Of a stretch of DNA of 9,039 nucleotides, positions 7,017 to 9,039 are shown in pieces; position 1 is the stretch's first letter, and each line of letters starts with the position of its first letter. Source of the stretch: JANQRV01 sp964533785 (lineage in GTDB: Bacteria; Bacteroidota; Bacteroidia; Chitinophagales; Saprospiraceae); assembly GCA_964533785.1 (NCBI GenBank), contig CAZHNG010000279.1:1-9039 (forward strand), read 5' to 3'. Both the position numbers and the translations under genes were made by a program. Under the pieces are notes generated by a model. That model had not been told where the DNA came from, did not search any database, and saw nothing but the letters and a program-made list of their open reading frames with translations.

Positions 7017-7655
7017 ATGAACATTACCTTGATATTAATCATCATGACGGGGATCATTTCCTACCAGGCTTTCACCAACACCGCCATGAAAGGCAAGTTG
7101 ATATTTTACCCGAGAGCCATCAAGGAAAGAGGAGAATGGTACCGTTTTATCACTCATGGTTTTTTACACGCCGACTGGGGGCACCTATTGATCAATATGT
7201 TCGTATTGTACCAATTTGGTGAATTTGTAGAATACCGGTTTGAGGATATTTTTGGTCAGGCACTAGGAAGAATTGTTTATATCTTATTTTACATAACAGC
7301 CATTATCATTTCTTCGGTACCTTCCTATTTTAAGCACCAAGAGAACGCATTTTACAGCGCACTGGGAGCTTCGGGGGCCACTTCTGCCCTGGTACTGATA
7401 TTCGTGGTTTACCTGCCCTGGCACTGGTTCGCTTTTCCTCCCGTACCCTCGATCATTTTTGCAGCTGCCTACTTGTGGTATTCTTCTTATATGGCCAAAC
7501 ACGGCCGAGACAATATCGGCCATGATGCTCACTTTTGGGGAGCTGTTTACGGAGTCGTTTTTATCCTTAGCATTGGTTTTCTCTATGATGCTACGGTCAT
7601 AGAAAACTTTTTGATCCGACTTTTGAACGGACCACAGGCGCCAAGCTTTTTCTAG
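7017..7655 (+). CDS. Rhomboid family intramembrane serine protease
   Basis: Rhomboids cleave membrane proteins inside the bilayer with a Ser-His dyad. Here the serine is in GASG (117-120, Ser119) and the histidine in AHFWGAVYG (His172). The loop-1 Trp-Arg signature is present as WYR (41-43), followed by His51, His56 and Asn60 with the spacing of His145, His150 and Asn154 in E. coli GlpG. Six membrane helices fit in the 212 residues (~3-20, ~50-70, ~84-102, ~115-134, ~143-160, ~172-190), so this is a bare six-helix form without an extra cytosolic domain. It should be an active protease of the cytoplasmic membrane; substrates cannot be inferred. It has its own promoter, and the neighbouring divergent dehydrogenase has no known link to it. 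Confidence 0.94.
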   Translation: MNITLILIIMTGIISYQAFTNTAMKGKLIFYPRAIKERGEWYRFITHGFLHADWGHLLINMFVLYQFGEFVEYRFEDIFGQALGRIVYILFYITAIIISSVPSYFKHQENAFYSALGASGATSALVLIFVVYLPWHWFAFPPVPSIIFAAAYLWYSSYMAKHGRDNIGHDAHFWGAVYGVVFILSIGFLYDATVIENFLIRLLNGPQAPSFF

Positions 7656-7664
7656 TGGTTCCCG

Positions 7665-7685
7665 GAAAACAGATCCTTTGTTTTC
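7665..7685. terminator. Hairpin between convergent rhomboid and SPOR genes
   Basis: gaaaaca (7665-7671) pairs perfectly with tgttttc (7679-7685) around a 7-nt loop. It is the only clear stem in the 60-bp spacer between the two converging stop codons (7655 and 7716), so it is the best candidate for a shared terminator. The stem is A/T-rich and lacks a long U-tract, so the call is tentative. Confidence 0.35.
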
Positions 7686-7715
7686 GATGAAATGGACGCA
7701 GAAAGTAATACTAAT

Positions 7716-8342
7716 TTAAAACCCTTCCAAAGCTTCCTTAATGGAAACCCTACTTCCATCTCTATAAGAAACGATCCAGGCTCCCTTAACGCCCATCTTC
7801 TTCAGCTGATCTCTTAAGGCTTTAGCACGCTCGTAATCTCGGTAGCGGCCTACTACAACTTTTTGTAGATCATCGCTATCCTCCACCGTCATATCTCCGG
7901 TAACGGTTAAGTTCTTTTCCATTTGCTCTTGCTCAAATGCTCCGATCTGCACGCGGAACCATACCCCATAATTATCATCCACTGCTTGTTTCTCCTCCGT
8001 CATTTTTTCTAAGGAAGAACGAGCGGTATTCAGCATAATAGTCAATTGGTCTATCTCTTGTTCTAATTCTTCAATTCGGCTGTCATCCTGCCCTTCCGCA
8101 TTCCTTAGCTTTTCAATTTCTTGTTTCAGGCTATTGTATCCTTCCTTATAAGCTTCGTGCTCTTTTACAAGCTTTTGTAATTTAGGTAAATCACGTCGGT
8201 AGTCTTTTGCAATTTGCTTCCATCTTTTCTTTTCCTCCTTTGAAAGCTCTTCGCTCACTTGGACCTGGATGCCCGAACTTTGCCCCTGGCATACTGCAAT
8301 AGCAAATACCAGCATGATCATAGATAATATTGTACCTCTCAT
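7716..8342 (-). CDS. SPOR domain protein with signal peptide and coiled coil
   Basis: This 208-residue exported protein has a signal peptide (hydrophobic ~5-18, likely cleavage near CQG-QSS at 18-23), a highly charged helical region (~30-122) with heptad-like Leu/Ile spacing that should form a coiled coil, and a C-terminal SPOR domain (~127-196). The SPOR part begins VWFRVQIGAF (127-136) and includes VVVGRYRDYERAKALRDQL (162-180), the two-strand-plus-helix pattern of the fold. SPOR domains bind glycan strands stripped of stem peptides, so a periplasmic role in cell wall or division is likely. Cys18 lies in IAVC, a poor lipobox, so I do not call a lipoprotein. The start is ATG 8342; a TTG four codons upstream is also in frame. 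The gene has its own promoter and appears monocistronic. Confidence 0.88.
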   Translation of the reverse strand: MRGTILSMIMLVFAIAVCQGQSSGIQVQVSEELSKEEKKRWKQIAKDYRRDLPKLQKLVKEHEAYKEGYNSLKQEIEKLRNAEGQDDSRIEELEQEIDQLTIMLNTARSSLEKMTEEKQAVDDNYGVWFRVQIGAFEQEQMEKNLTVTGDMTVEDSDDLQKVVVGRYRDYERAKALRDQLKKMGVKGAWIVSYRDGSRVSIKEALEGF

Positions 8343-8373
8343 AAGTATGTGCAATTTAGTTATTTGAATAACC

Positions 8374-8403
8374 CAAAGTTACGAATTCTTTTAGAGCTTG
8401 TAA
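8374..8403 (-). promoter_or_regulatory. Candidate promoter of SPOR gene
   Basis: On the minus strand TAACTTTG (8381-8374) is a perfect match to the Bacteroidota -7 consensus TAnnTTTG. The -33 position, 19 bp upstream, reads TTA (8403-8401) in place of TTG, so that half is imperfect. The implied start near 8368 gives a leader of about 26 nt to the ATG at 8342, which agrees with the chosen start rather than the TTG at 8354. Confidence 0.55.
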
Positions 8404-8427
8404 TGAATAACCGGCGTTCCTCTTCGG

Positions 8428-8553
8428 TTAAGGGATGATGAAAAATAACTTTCCGCAATGAATATAGTAGGCTACTTTTACCAATTGCTCCATGATAAAT
8501 ACTCGCCGGGAAAAAAGTCGACGTTGGTAATGGATAGAAATGGTTTCGAACAT
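8428..8553 (-). CDS. Doubtful 41-codon ORF in the 250-bp intergenic stretch
   Basis: The 8355-8604 stretch between the SPOR gene promoter and the regulator stop codon holds an ATG-started minus-strand ORF of 41 codons (MFETISIHYQ at the start, ending LFFIIP). It has no recognised domain, no clear promoter and no ribosome-binding site. A second minus-strand frame, shifted relative to it, is open for 73 codons (8581-8360) but has no ATG or GTG start. Either could be a small gene, a decayed gene fragment, or chance. I give it low weight and list it mainly so that the stretch is not left blank. Confidence 0.15.
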   Translation of the reverse strand: MFETISIHYQRRLFSRRVFIMEQLVKVAYYIHCGKLFFIIP

Positions 8554-8604
8554 GATAATTTTTTTTAAAGTACTTTGAATTTTAAAGCAATTGGTTAAAA
8601 AAAT

Positions 8605-8904
8605 TTATTCCGGTAATTTGATCAGCTTTTCCAGCGCATCCAAATGATCTTTGAAAGCTTTTTTACCAGTTTCAGTTGCACAATAGGACGTATTCGGCTT
8701 TCGCCCGATAAACTGCTTACGCACTTCCAGGTATTTTGCCTGCTCCAGTGATTTTATGTGACTGGCCAAACGGCCATCCGTTACCTCGAGATTCTCCTTC
8801 AGCGTGTTAAAATCCACCCAATCATTGACCATGAGAATCGACATAATCCCCAATCGTACCCGGTGGTCAAATAATTTATTTAAATCCGCTATTATGCTTT
8901 TCAT
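8605..8904 (-). CDS. Small winged-helix transcriptional regulator (HTH_27-like)
   Basis: This 99-residue single-domain DNA-binding protein resembles the winged-helix family related to MarR/ArsR regulators (HTH_27 type). The order is helix 1 with HRVRLGIMSIL (14-24), helix 2 DFNTLKENLEV (31-41), recognition helix TDGRLASHIKSLEQAKYL (42-59), then the wing with VRKQFIGRKPNTSY (61-74) and a last helix TETGKKAFKDHLDALEKLI (77-95). The TDGxLxxH and GRKPxT motifs are characteristic. There is no ligand or metal-binding domain and no metal-coordinating Cys/His cluster. Family members commonly act as local repressors and sit next to a membrane protein gene, but the gene it might control would lie beyond the right edge or be the doubtful partial frame there. 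ATG 8904 gives the standard N-terminus. No clear promoter box is visible upstream. Confidence 0.9.
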   Translation of the reverse strand: MKSIIADLNKLFDHRVRLGIMSILMVNDWVDFNTLKENLEVTDGRLASHIKSLEQAKYLEVRKQFIGRKPNTSYCATETGKKAFKDHLDALEKLIKLPE

Positions 8905-8932
8905 GATCTAAAATTCCAACTGCATGTCCAAT

Positions 8933-9039
8933 ATGAATAAACAATCTCCGGAATCCCTTAAGACCTATGCCCATAGTCGTCAGATTAAGGGAAACTTATT
9001 TATTTTGAAACCCGCCTACTGTGCCAGTAATGGCGGGCA
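8933..9039 (+). CDS. Possible partial CDS running off the right edge
   Basis: A rightward frame opens with ATG 8933 (or ATG 8924, in the same frame) and stays open for 35 codons to the window end. The first residues are MNKQSPESLKTYAHSR. No family is recognised. It would be divergent from the regulator gene with only 19-28 bp between the two start codons, so its promoter would have to lie inside the regulator gene. Strong hairpins at 8955-8991 and 9011-9037 fall inside it, which is unusual for coding DNA. A 35-codon open frame is also quite possible by chance. I consider it about as likely to be non-coding. Confidence 0.27.
   Translation, partial: MNKQSPESLKTYAHSRQIKGNLFILKPAYCASNGG
8955..8991. 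repeat. Two-stem hairpin upstream of regulator gene
   Basis: cccttaa (8955-8961) pairs with ttaaggg (8985-8991). Within the loop gac-c-tat (8962-8968) pairs with atagtc (8973-8978) around gccc, leaving one bulged C. The structure is about 50 bp upstream of the regulator start on its sense strand, so it could be part of that gene's leader, a terminator of something further right, or a dispersed repeat. Confidence 0.4.
9011..9037. repeat. GC-rich hairpin at right edge, possible REP-like element
   Basis: cccgcc (9011-9016) pairs with ggcggg (9032-9037), continuing with tact (9017-9020) and agta (9026-9029) after a two-base bulge, around the loop gtgcc. The GC-rich stem contrasts with the A/T-rich surroundings, and the form resembles REP-like repeats or a terminator. 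The window ends two bases later, so its full extent is unknown. Confidence 0.4.

Noticed and set aside
6956..7222. An 88-codon frame starting before the rhomboid gene
   Set aside because: It overlaps the promoter and the rhomboid coding region in another frame and has no recognisable features.
8286..8291. Lipoprotein signal at Cys18 of the SPOR protein
   Set aside because: The residues before the cysteine (Ile-Ala-Val) do not fit the lipobox Leu-(Ala/Ser/Thr)-(Gly/Ala)-Cys, while a signal peptidase I site nearby is reasonable.
8343..8354. TTG start for the SPOR protein
   Set aside because: The ATG at 8342 gives a cleaner signal peptide and fits the predicted transcript leader.
1..9039. Defence system, phage, transposon or CRISPR content
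   Set aside because: No transposase, integrase, nuclease, toxin-antitoxin or regularly spaced repeat array is visible; the genes are typical chromosomal envelope and metabolic functions.

Overview
The window reads as a chromosomal segment of a Bacteroidota bacterium. Three things point there: a gldA-gldF-gldG gene set, -7 elements matching the Bacteroidota consensus TAnnTTTG upstream of two genes (rhomboid and SPOR), and the general absence of strong Shine-Dalgarno sequences. The protein style (Gln-rich linkers, a SPOR protein with a coiled coil, a GT39-type mannosyltransferase-like enzyme) would suit Saprospiria or a related class, but the exact taxon is an inference. I see no tRNA, rRNA, CRISPR array, transposase, integrase or phage gene.

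Layout from left to right. Positions 1-260 are non-coding and hold two hairpin-forming elements that look like dispersed repeats, followed by the leader of a rightward gene. 261-1799 (+) is a polytopic membrane glycosyltransferase. It converges on a leftward operon, 6022 down to 1842, encoding GldA (ABC ATPase), GldF (ABC-2 permease), GldG (membrane-anchored auxiliary protein) and a DUF4340 protein. The spacing is 2 bp, about 47 bp and an 8-bp overlap, so the four are almost certainly co-transcribed and probably form one envelope ABC machine. Upstream on the same strand lies a classical short-chain dehydrogenase (6868-6092). It is divergent from a rhomboid intramembrane protease (7017-7655, +), and the 148-bp spacer between them carries a well-formed promoter plus two 11-bp direct repeats exactly 21 bp apart. 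The rhomboid gene converges on a leftward SPOR-domain protein with a signal peptide (8342-7716). A 250-bp intergenic stretch separates this from a small leftward winged-helix regulator (8904-8605). The last 135 bp contain strong hairpins and a rightward open frame that runs off the window, with unclear coding status.

Most of the window is ordinary core and envelope biology. The DNA features I would look at again are the paired direct repeats between the dehydrogenase and the rhomboid gene, the 12-bp inverted repeat that contains the stop codons of both converging genes at 1790-1851, and the two intergenic stretches near the right end. At the protein level these are the internal duplication in the DUF4340 protein and its tight coupling to gldG. 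I did not find convincing evidence of a new multi-gene system.
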